In this document: positions 51,519 to 59,853 of the stretch, piece by piece
How the letters are laid out: each line of letters opens with the position of its first letter
Position numbering within the stretch: position 1 is the first letter of the stretch
Source: Micromonospora chokoriensis
GTDB lineage: Bacteria > Actinomycetota > Actinomycetes > Mycobacteriales > Micromonosporaceae
Length of the DNA: 64,000 bases
Assembly (NCBI RefSeq): GCF_000718555.1
Contig: NZ_JOAN01000018.1
Coordinates: 62,001 to 126,000, forward strand
Reading direction: 5' to 3'
Made by a program: the position numbers and the translations under genes
The notes under the pieces: generated by a model
Databases searched by the model: none
Told to the model about the DNA's origin: nothing
The model's input: only the letters and a program-made list of their open reading frames with translations

Positions 51519-54410
51519 ATGGCATCGAAAAAGAAGTCTCCCCGCTTCCGCATCACGCGGGTCTACCCGGCTCGGGGGGAGTTGCAGCGGTTCCTCCTCG
51601 ACCAGCCGATTACCCTGCAGTGTTCCGAGTGCCAGCAGACGAGCATGTCCAGCTCGGTGGTGACGGTGTCCGGAGACTGGGGAAAGCTGCTCTGTATCCG
51701 GTGCTACAGCCCTGCGAGAGCTGATGCGGTCGCTGTGAGCGGGCTTAAACCTGAAGCCATACCCGCCGCCGCACCACCGCGTCCGCAGCCGGTCGCCAGT
51801 CCGATGCCTCGGGACATGATGTGGTTGGCGTCGCTGCATCGCACTATCGCCGAGGGCGGCAAGCTTGCGCCGGCGGAACAGACGATTCTCGAGGCAGGGG
51901 CTGGTAGCTCGGCCTCGATCGCCGCCATGCGCTACGCGGAGCTGCTGGTCGACAGCGAGGCGCGGGTCGCCGACGTGTCCGGCGACGCCCAACTAGCTCG
52001 AAAGTTGACCGGTGTTCGGGACGTTCTCGCGAAGTCGTGCCAGGCAGCAAGCTTGACCTTCAAGGACGAGTACCAGCGAGAGCGGGCTGCTCTGGATGCG
52101 GAGCCCGCTATACCGGAGCCGCTGGAGACGGCGGTTGTCCGTGCCGTGACAGGTGACCGCTTCACCGCAGCGTTGGCCCAGGCCCTCAAGCGGCGCTCTC
52201 TCCGAGAGCGAGCGCTCGAGCGACCGGCCACAGACGTTTGGCGGTGGCTCGATGAACACGAAGGTTCGCAGTGGCGGTCACTGTCGTCTGGAGTGCGCCG
52301 GATGTGCAGACTGGACCCCTCAGCATTCACCCGCAAGGCGTTTATCGACGTCAACGGGTTGGATTGCGATCCGAACCTTGCGCACGAGGCCGTCGCAGAG
52401 CAGTGGGTGAGCTGTGCCAACGAGATCGTGTCCGCGCTGATGCGGGTACGGGATTCGGTGGAGTCGGATTTGCGTAGCGCGCTTCCGCCCGCCAGGGCCG
52501 CGTTGAGGGCCCAACTTGAGCACAGCGGGGAGGCTTACGCCAGAGGAAGCGCCAGGTGCCTTGAGGCTCGTTTGATCGTCGGCCACCTCCACCTTCGCGC
52601 TGTCCGGAAGTACCGGACTCAAGGGATGCGGAAGCTGCGCGCCGATTGTCTCGCCGAAGCGACCAAAGCGGTGATCGAGGCGGACTCCGGACTCGGCGCG
52701 GTCGTGGCGGAAGCGTGCAGGGAGCATCGGGTCGCGTGCCCTGCGGCTTATGCCGCTCACCCCTTCGAAGGCTGCCCGGCTTCGGTGGCGGACGTGGTGC
52801 GTGAGCGCATGAGCCAGGCCCCGGTAGTCGAGGTGCCGCGACAGCCCGCGAAACGCGAGCCCCAGCAGCCGCCGGAGAGGGAAAAGACCGAACAGCCCTC
52901 CGACGGGCTCTTCGCTTGTGAAGAGCTGCTGAAGAACTTCGCTGACCAAAAGAAGCTGAGCCTCGTCATCGTGGAATGCCAGACCGGGCCGGACGACGGC
53001 ACCTTCGGCTATGCGTGGCTGGCGAGGGACGGTAGTCACGGGCAGGGAGCGGGTGCCGCGCTCAACGACGTGGATCAGATGGTGCACGCCCTCTGCAACA
53101 CGGCCCTCCTGATCCGCGAGACGGCCTCGAGCGTGCGCCTCGTCAGTCGCCACCTGAGGGCAGTGAACATCGTCCACCTGACGCTGCGATCGGGCGATAT
53201 CTACACCCCTGTGGACACCCCGCTGTCCGAAGGGACACTAGAATCGCTTCGGCAGGTGGCCGAGCGTCCGCATGGCATCGCTGTCTCGATCGACACCTGC
53301 GAGCAGCGCCACCAGGGCTCTCTGCGGGCAGAGGAATTGGCGCGGCTCGCGGCGCTGGGCACCGATGGCCGAGCGGACGGACGTCAGGACGAGTCGCTCC
53401 TCGGTTCCGACGTGGCGACCCGCGCGCTCCTGCCTTCGGCCCCAGGCCGGCTTGTCGGGCCCGATGACGAAGCCGGCGCAGCCCGATGGCTTACCGCCAA
53501 CGGTGGCCAGGGCGTGGAGATGTCATGGCGGGTCGCCCTGCACCGCGTCCACCTCGACAACAGGTGGTGTCCTCTGCCCGATGGCCGGATGCCTGATCGC
53601 GAGGACGGACGGCACCTCCGCCTGTACCTTAACCACGACTCTGAGGACACGTCGCATAAGCCGGTGCAACGCGTCGCTCTACGGCGGCGTGGGGGCCAGT
53701 GGGAACTCGCCGGGGTCACCTGGCCGGCGGGTCTGGCACCAGGAACGCTGATTACTCTCACCTGGCGCCTCACGCAGGGCTTCGTCACCGGCGACACCAC
53801 CCCGCTAGCAATGCCTGAGCGAATCGACGGTGTCTACTTCACCCACGAGTACGACCCGCACGTAGTGACCAGACAGCACGCGCCTGGTGCCGACCAGTAC
53901 GACCGTGTTCCGGACCTCACCGACACGGGCTGGGCACTGCACACTCTACGAAAGCTGGGCTATCTGACCGAAGACGGCGAAGCGATCCTCGCCGAGGATG
54001 CGCTGGTGGACAACTGCCTGAGACTGGGTTTGCCCGCCCGTCGCGCCGCCGGTATCCCAGACGCCGTTCGGCGACTCCTGCGCGCTCGTACCCTCGATCG
54101 GGTCACCGGTAGTCAAGACAGCTTCGGTCATCCCTGGTACCCGCCGCTGGCGAGGCAACCTTGGGTTCCGCTCCTGCGCTACCGGCCGCGAGTCGAGGTG
54201 GTGACCATGACAAACGACCCAGGGGTCGAAGGGCCCTTAGAGCGACGCCCGCACGAGGTGGCCGGATTCCTCCGGCGATTGCCGCCGGGCGCGAAGGCAT
54301 CCCCAGAGCAGGAAGACGCGTACCGCGAGGCGGTGCGGGAGGCGCGAATCGTGGACCGAGGGCTCCCCGACGGCCTCACCTACGTCAAGCCGCACCAGCG
54401 GGCCCGGTAA
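51519..54410 (+). CDS. Large unrecognised protein with N-terminal zinc ribbon-like cysteines
   Basis: This 963-aa protein has two CxxC pairs, C35/C38 and C59/C62, spaced like a zinc ribbon. A long helical region follows (about 100-440), then a Pro/Glu/Arg linker. The next domain (about 485-590: SLVIVECQTGPDDGTFGYAW onward) has an RNase H-like strand order but lacks the acidic catalytic residues. The C-terminal 350 residues contain WCPLPDGRMPDREDGRHLRL and a winged-helix-like end. The ATG follows GGGAGG. No function is assigned. Confidence 0.65.
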   Translation: MASKKKSPRFRITRVYPARGELQRFLLDQPITLQCSECQQTSMSSSVVTVSGDWGKLLCIRCYSPARADAVAVSGLKPEAIPAAAPPRPQPVASPMPRDMMWLASLHRTIAEGGKLAPAEQTILEAGAGSSASIAAMRYAELLVDSEARVADVSGDAQLARKLTGVRDVLAKSCQAASLTFKDEYQRERAALDAEPAIPEPLETAVVRAVTGDRFTAALAQALKRRSLRERALERPATDVWRWLDEHEGSQWRSLSSGVRRMCRLDPSAFTRKAFIDVNGLDCDPNLAHEAVAEQWVSCANEIVSALMRVRDSVESDLRSALPPARAALRAQLEHSGEAYARGSARCLEARLIVGHLHLRAVRKYRTQGMRKLRADCLAEATKAVIEADSGLGAVVAEACREHRVACPAAYAAHPFEGCPASVADVVRERMSQAPVVEVPRQPAKREPQQPPEREKTEQPSDGLFACEELLKNFADQKKLSLVIVECQTGPDDGTFGYAWLARDGSHGQGAGAALNDVDQMVHALCNTALLIRETASSVRLVSRHLRAVNIVHLTLRSGDIYTPVDTPLSEGTLESLRQVAERPHGIAVSIDTCEQRHQGSLRAEELARLAALGTDGRADGRQDESLLGSDVATRALLPSAPGRLVGPDDEAGAARWLTANGGQGVEMSWRVALHRVHLDNRWCPLPDGRMPDREDGRHLRLYLNHDSEDTSHKPVQRVALRRRGGQWELAGVTWPAGLAPGTLITLTWRLTQGFVTGDTTPLAMPERIDGVYFTHEYDPHVVTRQHAPGADQYDRVPDLTDTGWALHTLRKLGYLTEDGEAILAEDALVDNCLRLGLPARRAAGIPDAVRRLLRARTLDRVTGSQDSFGHPWYPPLARQPWVPLLRYRPRVEVVTMTNDPGVEGPLERRPHEVAGFLRRLPPGAKASPEQEDAYREAVREARIVDRGLPDGLTYVKPHQRAR

Positions 54411-54464
54411 CAGGACAAGCCTTGGGGTAGGAATTGGACGCCCTATTGGAAACGTGTGTGGCAG

Positions 54465-55751
54465 TTACGCCGGCGGGGACTGGCGAAGGTCCACCTGGAA
54501 CACCATGGGCTCGGCCGCGAGGACCGCCGTCTCCGCGTCGAAGAATTGCAACTCGGGTGCGACGAGGGCTTTGGTCACGACGGCCAGCCGCCACCCCTGG
54601 TCCTCCCTGGCGGAACGAAGCTCGTTCCGGGTGAGGAGAATGCGCGGGGCCGAGCCGCTGACACCCTTGACCTCCACCCGATCCACGGTCCCAGAAGGCG
54701 ATGTGCAGGTGATGTCCCAGCCGTAGCAGCGCTTACTGTCGTCCTGCACCTGCCAACCCAACGCCTCGTAATGGGCGCGGACGGCGTCCACCGCGGCCGC
54801 CTCCACAAGGCCGTTGGTGACCGGGTTGCCGAAGCCCGCGCCGGACGAGCTGACCGTGATGTTCTGCGGTTGCGGCGGCACGAGGGCGTCAATAACGCTG
54901 AACTCCTCATTACTGACGAACAACGGGTTGCCCATCTGGGGCTGGCGGAAGACCTCCATGCCGGCCAGCCGCGGGTCGTCCTTCAATGCCCGCCGGGGGA
55001 TCGGCCGTTCGAAGAGGCGAATGTCCACCGGCGCGAAGTGTTGAGTACGCCAACGTTGTTCTTGGTCAAGCCAGAGGCCTGGGTCCGTACCAGCCACCTC
55101 CTGTTGCCAGATCGGACCGAGCACGGTGCCGATACCCCACAGACCGGGCTCCGGGTACGTCCCGTCGCGGCCAGTCACCCAGAACAGGACCCGCTGCCCG
55201 TCCGCCATCATCCTGGCCCGGTAGTTCGGTACCACCGACCAGCTGGTGATCACCTCCTCTCCGCTGGCGAGGAAGGAGGTGAGGTCCCACTTGTCGGGGT
55301 TGCACTTGACCATCCACGCACCGAGACTCTCGAGGGTCACGCTTCGCTCGCCAGGAAGGTTCTGCGGCCGGGTGTTCTCGGCGCGTAGCTGACGGAGTTC
55401 GGTGTGCCAGATCTCCTGATTGCCGCCCCGACGCTGGAACGGCGTTCTGCGAGCGAGCCGGTAGAAGCCGCTGGACGGCTGCGACGGCTGGCCGTTCTTC
55501 CCCTGCCGCACGACCAGCGCGGAGATCATCCCTCGTCCTGAGCTATGTTCCCGAAGGGAGGCTTCCTCAAGGATGTGTGGCATCGGCCCCTGGTAATAGG
55601 GGACGTGCAAACCCTGCTCGGCCAGCTGATCGCTTAACTGGCGGTAGGTGACCAGCGCATCCTCTTCGGTACGCGACTGTCTCGCGACCTCGCGCAACAG
55701 TCCTATCGTCGCTTCGACAGCTGCGTCGAATTCCGCGTCTCCGGCTCGCAT
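54465..55751 (-). CDS. EVE-domain nuclease (modified-DNA sensing restriction-like protein)
   Basis: This 428-aa protein has an N-terminal winged-helix-like region (about 1-100), an EVE/PUA-like domain at about 150-250 (NPDKWDLTSFLASGEEVITS, then VLFWVTGRDGTYPEPGLWGI), and a C-terminal DUF3883-type PD-(D/E)xK nuclease at about 315-390 (D346, E360-V-K362). EVE domains bind modified bases such as methyl- or hydroxymethylcytosine, so it may cut modified phage DNA like type IV enzymes. The ATG follows a strong GGAGG. It is convergent with the large unrecognised gene. Confidence 0.82.
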   Translation of the reverse strand: MRAGDAEFDAAVEATIGLLREVARQSRTEEDALVTYRQLSDQLAEQGLHVPYYQGPMPHILEEASLREHSSGRGMISALVVRQGKNGQPSQPSSGFYRLARRTPFQRRGGNQEIWHTELRQLRAENTRPQNLPGERSVTLESLGAWMVKCNPDKWDLTSFLASGEEVITSWSVVPNYRARMMADGQRVLFWVTGRDGTYPEPGLWGIGTVLGPIWQQEVAGTDPGLWLDQEQRWRTQHFAPVDIRLFERPIPRRALKDDPRLAGMEVFRQPQMGNPLFVSNEEFSVIDALVPPQPQNITVSSSGAGFGNPVTNGLVEAAAVDAVRAHYEALGWQVQDDSKRCYGWDITCTSPSGTVDRVEVKGVSGSAPRILLTRNELRSAREDQGWRLAVVTKALVAPELQFFDAETAVLAAEPMVFQVDLRQSPPA

Positions 55752-56006
55752 CGATCCATCCTCCTGCGACCGCGATCCGCGCTCATCCTCGGAACGGTCA
55801 GGATGCCGCGACTGACGACCATCCAGACGACAAGGAGCTTCATTTGGCGCTCGTGATCGAGCAGATGCATCCTGGCTGGCGCCGTGACGCGGACGGTTAG
55901 GCCCTCACGGGACAGCTGAGCAACGATCATTTTCGGTAGGGTGGGTTTTCCGTGTCGGCACGAGGCACGGCATGCACGAGGCTCACGGCGAGGACGAGCA
56001 GCGGTG

Positions 56007-56417
56007 ATGGATGCGGACGCGGCTGAGAACTGGGTGCGTTCATGGTCGGCCTCGGTAAGCGAACGTGCTGCCCAGGCGCAGGAGATGTCGAGACTTGTGG
56101 CGGCGTTGTCCGCCTCCGCAACCAGCGCCGACGGCGCGGTCAGGGTCACCGTCGCCGCTACCGGGGTGGTCACCGAGCTGCGGTTGAGCGATCGGGTGCA
56201 GGGCTGGGCCGCTGCGCGGATCGCCGCGGAGGTCATGACCACCATGCGGCGGGCGCAGGCCCAGCTCGCCGAGGCTGTGGCTGACGTGGCAGCCCGGACG
56301 GTTGGCGAGGGCTCGGAGACAGGCCGCGCTGTGGCGGCCAGCTACACCGAGCGGTTCCCCGAGCCACCGGAGAGTTCAGACGATGATCGCTCCCGGCGGC
56401 GACAGGATGGCTGGTGA
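56007..56417 (+). CDS. YbaB/EbfC-like nucleoid-associated protein
   Basis: This 136-aa protein has the YbaB/EbfC pattern: helix RAAQAQEMSRLVAALS, strand AVRVTVAATGVVTELRL, then helix AARIAAEVMTTMRRAQAQL. In actinomycetes such proteins precede type VII-like secreted toxin genes. The ATG at 56007 gives the normal family length. Its stop overlaps the next gene (GTGA); it is first in a four-gene coupled operon. Confidence 0.8.
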   Translation: MDADAAENWVRSWSASVSERAAQAQEMSRLVAALSASATSADGAVRVTVAATGVVTELRLSDRVQGWAAARIAAEVMTTMRRAQAQLAEAVADVAARTVGEGSETGRAVAASYTERFPEPPESSDDDRSRRRQDGW

Positions 56418-56722
56418 CCGGCGCCTTCGAAGTCGACGCTCAGTCGCTGCGAGTCCACGCCAGCACCGTCGACGACACCGCCGACGCGGTCGACGAGTGC
56501 CGTCGCGCTGCGTCCTCGGTGGCGTTGGGCCGCGATGCGTACGGTCGGTTGTGCCAGCTGATACCCAGCCTGCTTCACCCAACGCAAGAGGCTGCCATCG
56601 ACAGCTTCGGCGAGACGGTTCGGGCGTTGCAGGAGGCGGCGGACGGGTTGCGTACGGTCGCCCACCGGTACGAGCGGGGTGACGAACGCTCAGCCGTCCG
56701 GTTCGACGGAGTCACGTGGTGA
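56414..56722 (+). CDS. EspC/WXG100-like type VII secretion-associated protein
   Basis: This 102-aa helical hairpin protein starts FEVDAQSLRVHASTVDDTAD and contains the loop around TQEAAIDSFGETVRALQEAA, matching EspC-like ESX partners. It likely pairs with the next protein for type VII secretion. It is coupled on both sides by GTGA overlaps. No secretion ATPase is in the window. Confidence 0.75.
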   Translation: MTGAFEVDAQSLRVHASTVDDTADAVDECRRAASSVALGRDAYGRLCQLIPSLLHPTQEAAIDSFGETVRALQEAADGLRTVAHRYERGDERSAVRFDGVTW

Positions 56723-57954
56723 ACCAACCATCCCCGTTGATCGCCGCCCGCCAGGACAGCACGACCGCGTTCAGTGGTGTCTTCATCGCGGAGGACATCG
56801 ACGCGCTGATGGCGGGCTACGCCTCCGGCGGCTGGATTGACGTCGCGATCGGCGGTGTGGCGACCTCCATGGATGCCCTCGCCTTCGTCACGGATCCGCT
56901 CGGGCAACTGGTCGCGTGGGGTGTGGGCTGGCTGATCGAGCACGTCAAACCTTTGTCCGACGCGCTGGACGAGTTGGCCGGCGACCCAGATCAGATCACC
57001 GCGTACGCACAGACCTGGCGCAACGTGGCCAAGGCCGCAGCCGAGGCGGGCACCAGCTTCAGTGCGATGGTCGGCAGCCAGATACCGGCTTGGAGCGGTG
57101 CCGCCTCCGACGCGTACCGCAGGAACAGTGACCGCCAACTCGCCGCAATGAACGCGCTCACCAAGGCTGCGGATGCCATGGCGGAAATCACCACCGGAGC
57201 CGGGTTGCTCGTCGCCATGGTCCGTGGGCTGGTCCGTGACCTCATCGCGGAGTTCGTGTCAGTGCTGGCGGTGCGCCTCTGGGAGTGGCTGGCCGAGGCG
57301 GGGCTGACACTGGGCCTGGCAACCCCCTGGGTGATCACGCAGGTGACCGCTCTCGCCGGCAAGTGGGTAGCCCGGATCGCCCGACTGCTCCACGGGCTGA
57401 TCGAGAGCCTGCGCCGGCTGGCGCCCATCCTGCGCCGTCTCGAACAGCTCATCGCGGATCTAAAGGCCCTTGTCCGCGGTACCGCGCCGGGGGGAGCTGC
57501 GCGGCCAGACGCGCTCGATCGTGGCACCCATCTGTTTCACGCCGACGCCGATCCGCTTCGTAAGTGGGGCCCGGCGCGACAGACCCACCCCGAGGAGTGG
57601 GAGGCTGCGATCCAAGAGGCCCGGACCCTGGATGTCGAGATCACCTTCCGCCCGGGTGCGCTGGCCTACGGTCCCGCCCCCGGGCCGGGCCACCCCGGCC
57701 AACTCGTCCTCGATCCGGACGCATCGTATGGTGCGCTGTTGCACGAGATGCAGCACCTGCGCGACGACCAGGCTGCCGGCTGGGCAGGCATGAGAGGCTG
57801 GTTCGAAGACCCGGTCGTGCGGTATGAGAATGAGGTACGGGCGTACCAGAAGGAGATCGACTACGCCACGTCGATCGGTGACCACGAGTCGGTCGAGCGC
57901 CTGAACCAGGCAGTCCGCGAAGAGTATTCGAGAATCTTCGGAGTTGATCCGTGA
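56719..57954 (+). CDS. Polymorphic toxin: WXG100-like N-terminus, zincin metallopeptidase C-terminus
   Basis: This 411-aa protein has an N-terminal helical secretion region with a W-x-G core (IPAWSGAASDAYRRNSDRQL), a hydrophobic middle, a linker after RGTAPGGAARPDALDR, and a C-terminal zincin-like domain with LLHEMQHLRDD (H342, E343, H346). This is the layout of an actinobacterial polymorphic toxin delivered by a type VII system. Its stop overlaps the next gene, which is a probable immunity gene. Confidence 0.78.
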   Translation: MNQPSPLIAARQDSTTAFSGVFIAEDIDALMAGYASGGWIDVAIGGVATSMDALAFVTDPLGQLVAWGVGWLIEHVKPLSDALDELAGDPDQITAYAQTWRNVAKAAAEAGTSFSAMVGSQIPAWSGAASDAYRRNSDRQLAAMNALTKAADAMAEITTGAGLLVAMVRGLVRDLIAEFVSVLAVRLWEWLAEAGLTLGLATPWVITQVTALAGKWVARIARLLHGLIESLRRLAPILRRLEQLIADLKALVRGTAPGGAARPDALDRGTHLFHADADPLRKWGPARQTHPEEWEAAIQEARTLDVEITFRPGALAYGPAPGPGHPGQLVLDPDASYGALLHEMQHLRDDQAAGWAGMRGWFEDPVVRYENEVRAYQKEIDYATSIGDHESVERLNQAVREEYSRIFGVDP

Positions 57955-58328
57955 CCGCACCGCCCCCGCCGAATCTCCCGGTCCCACCGGTGCGGCAAAT
58001 GACCACCGCAGACTTGGCGCACCTGGCTGCGAGCGGTGGCCCTTACCGGGGCAAAGCGGTGTTCGAGTTGGTCGACCGGGCGCGCTCCGACGACGATGCC
58101 GCCACCCGGCTCGATCAGCTGAGCCGGCTACCGGCCCTGCGCGAAGACCGTGCATTTCACCTGGCCTCTCTCGCCTGGGCGGCGATCATTGGCCTGCTGG
58201 CTGCGGAGACCGCACATGCACGGGCGAGGGCGTACGCCGCGTTCGAGGCCCTGGATCGTGCCGAGCAGGTGGACTTCCTCGCGTACGTAGGAGCGGAACG
58301 GGTTGAGGACGCTCATCCTCGAATCTGA
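57951..58328 (+). CDS. Putative immunity protein for the zincin toxin
   Basis: This 125-aa soluble helical protein is coupled to the toxin (GTGA). It has no enzyme motif; helices include TRLDQLSRLPALREDRAFHL and ARARAYAAFEALD. A size of 100-150 aa and immediate placement after a toxin are typical of immunity proteins. Assignment is by context. Confidence 0.6.
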   Translation: MTAPPPPNLPVPPVRQMTTADLAHLAASGGPYRGKAVFELVDRARSDDDAATRLDQLSRLPALREDRAFHLASLAWAAIIGLLAAETAHARARAYAAFEALDRAEQVDFLAYVGAERVEDAHPRI

Positions 58329-58388
58329 TGTACAACAAGGGCTCGGGTTCTATGCCTCAGAGAGCCTCTTACGACACGTAGTTTGGGG

Positions 58389-58628
58389 TCAGGTCCGCGG
58401 CTCGAAGTGGACCCGCTGACGGGCGATATCCGGGTGAGCAGAGAACCCAGCATCGTTCCACGACCTGGACTGCGAGTGGGTCCTGTCCTCGTTCGACCAC
58501 CAGGCCGAATAGCGGTGGGCCGAACTGGGCAAGCCACCCGGAACCAGGCCCGAGACCTCCTCGAAGCTCATCTCGACATCCCCGGAACGTTGTCGGAGGT
58601 GTTCGTGTAGACCGTCGTACTTGGCCAT
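58389..58628 (-). CDS. Small DUF7662-like protein at the end of the GmrSD operon
   Basis: This 79-aa protein starts MAKYDGLHEHLRQRSGDVEM and contains MSFEEVSGLVPGGLPSSAHR, WWSNEDRTHSQSRSW and QRVHFEP. The pattern matches a small family often seen beside restriction genes. The reading frame stays open upstream, but the ATG at 58628, 5 bp after the previous gene's stop, gives the family length. It is probably a DNA-binding or regulatory partner. Confidence 0.7.
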   Translation of the reverse strand: MAKYDGLHEHLRQRSGDVEMSFEEVSGLVPGGLPSSAHRYSAWWSNEDRTHSQSRSWNDAGFSAHPDIARQRVHFEPRT

Positions 58629-58632
58629 GGGC

Positions 58633-59820
58633 TCACCCCGCGCCGGGTTCGGGCGTGTTGAGGACGTCCAGCATCGCGGCGGCCAACTGCTCGATGTAGT
58701 CGATCGTCCGCGTGGTGCTAGGCCCGTCGATGGGGCGCTTCCGGCTGGTGTCGTCGGGATCCTCGTCGTACTCGTGGGCAATCTTGTGGCGGCGTTGCAC
58801 GGCTTGCCGGAGTTGTTCCTGGATGTCTTTGCCGGTGAAGGTGACCCCGTCTCCGCTCTGCTCCGTGAGTACCCGCGCTACCCGATCCCAGAGGCCCTTG
58901 ACGTCATGGACGAGAGCAAAGCCCTCGCGAATCTTGTCCGGATTCTGGTAAACGAGGTGGCCCTGATCGCGTAGCTGCTGATCTAGGGCTTCGACGAGCG
59001 TCTTCGTGCCGAGCTGGACCTGCTCGACCAAGCCGAGCGAAATCTGAAAGGCGGCGAAGGCTTTGGGCTTCTGCGCCGTGGGCTGCGCGACCAACCTGAG
59101 CATCCGGCTCCGGATCTCCTGTCGGACCCAGTGGTCCAATGCGGCGACGCTCTGGACCCAGGCAGCTCGGAACACGTCCGAGACCTCGAACGACCCCACC
59201 TTGAGCTGATCCAGGTGCTGGCCAGCGGTGGCCAGACTACGTGCGTAGTTCAGGTTCCGCTGCAGGTTCGTGAACGGACTGGAGCCGTCGTCCTGAGCAG
59301 GTGGACCAGAGGTGACGGGCTCCTCGGGAGGCGCCGTCGGCGGGTTGTGACCGAGGAGCCGCTCGAGTCGGGTAAGGCTGTCCGCCTGGTTGATCCGGTA
59401 GACGGTGGTCAGCGACGGGAGGGCGAGCACTTCCCGCTCCACGGACGCCCGAGGGATGTCGGTGCGGGACCAGTGCACGGGCCGTACGTGGCGGATGTCC
59501 GAGGGTAGATCAGTCCGGTACTCGTAGGGACCGGTAACGCGGCCAACGGCAACGTCGGGGCTGGTTCGCTGGAGGTACAGCACAATATCGCCTTCGGACA
59601 TCCGCGACCGGAACGCGAGCAACTGGATCGCGTAGTTCTCCACCGTACGGCGTTCGACCTCCCGGTAGGCGGCTTGGACTCGCTCGTGGATGTCGGCGTG
59701 GGTCGTGGTCTTCGTCAGGTCTCCCGCGCTGGACCAGCCGACCGCGATCAGATTCTTGTCAAGGGCGAGCGCGTCGTAGCTGTCATCGCGGCCAGCCCGC
59801 ACGATCCATGCCTTCGTCAT
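58633..59820 (-). CDS. PUA-like plus HEPN-domain defence protein
   Basis: This 395-aa protein has an N-terminal PUA/EVE-type domain (WIVRAGRDD, then LIAVGWSSAGDL, MSEGDIVLYLQRT, VAVGRVTGPYEY). The C-terminal domain has the RiboL-PSP-type HEPN layout ending RRHKIAHEYDED, with the R-x4-H active motif of HEPN RNases. It lies 33 bp after the GmrSD-like gene on the same strand and is probably co-transcribed. It may sense modified DNA and cut RNA (inference). Confidence 0.75.
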   Translation of the reverse strand: MTKAWIVRAGRDDSYDALALDKNLIAVGWSSAGDLTKTTTHADIHERVQAAYREVERRTVENYAIQLLAFRSRMSEGDIVLYLQRTSPDVAVGRVTGPYEYRTDLPSDIRHVRPVHWSRTDIPRASVEREVLALPSLTTVYRINQADSLTRLERLLGHNPPTAPPEEPVTSGPPAQDDGSSPFTNLQRNLNYARSLATAGQHLDQLKVGSFEVSDVFRAAWVQSVAALDHWVRQEIRSRMLRLVAQPTAQKPKAFAAFQISLGLVEQVQLGTKTLVEALDQQLRDQGHLVYQNPDKIREGFALVHDVKGLWDRVARVLTEQSGDGVTFTGKDIQEQLRQAVQRRHKIAHEYDEDPDDTSRKRPIDGPSTTRTIDYIEQLAAAMLDVLNTPEPGAG

Positions 59821-59853
59821 CGGATCTCCTTCGAAGGGGTGTGGGTGTGCCGG

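Noticed and set aside
52965..53230. Second active RNase H domain in the 963-aa protein
   Set aside because: The strand order is suggestive, but none of the catalytic acidic residues are present.
56007..57954. Complete type VII secretion system
   Set aside because: Only substrate-like genes are present; no EccC-type ATPase or membrane component is seen.
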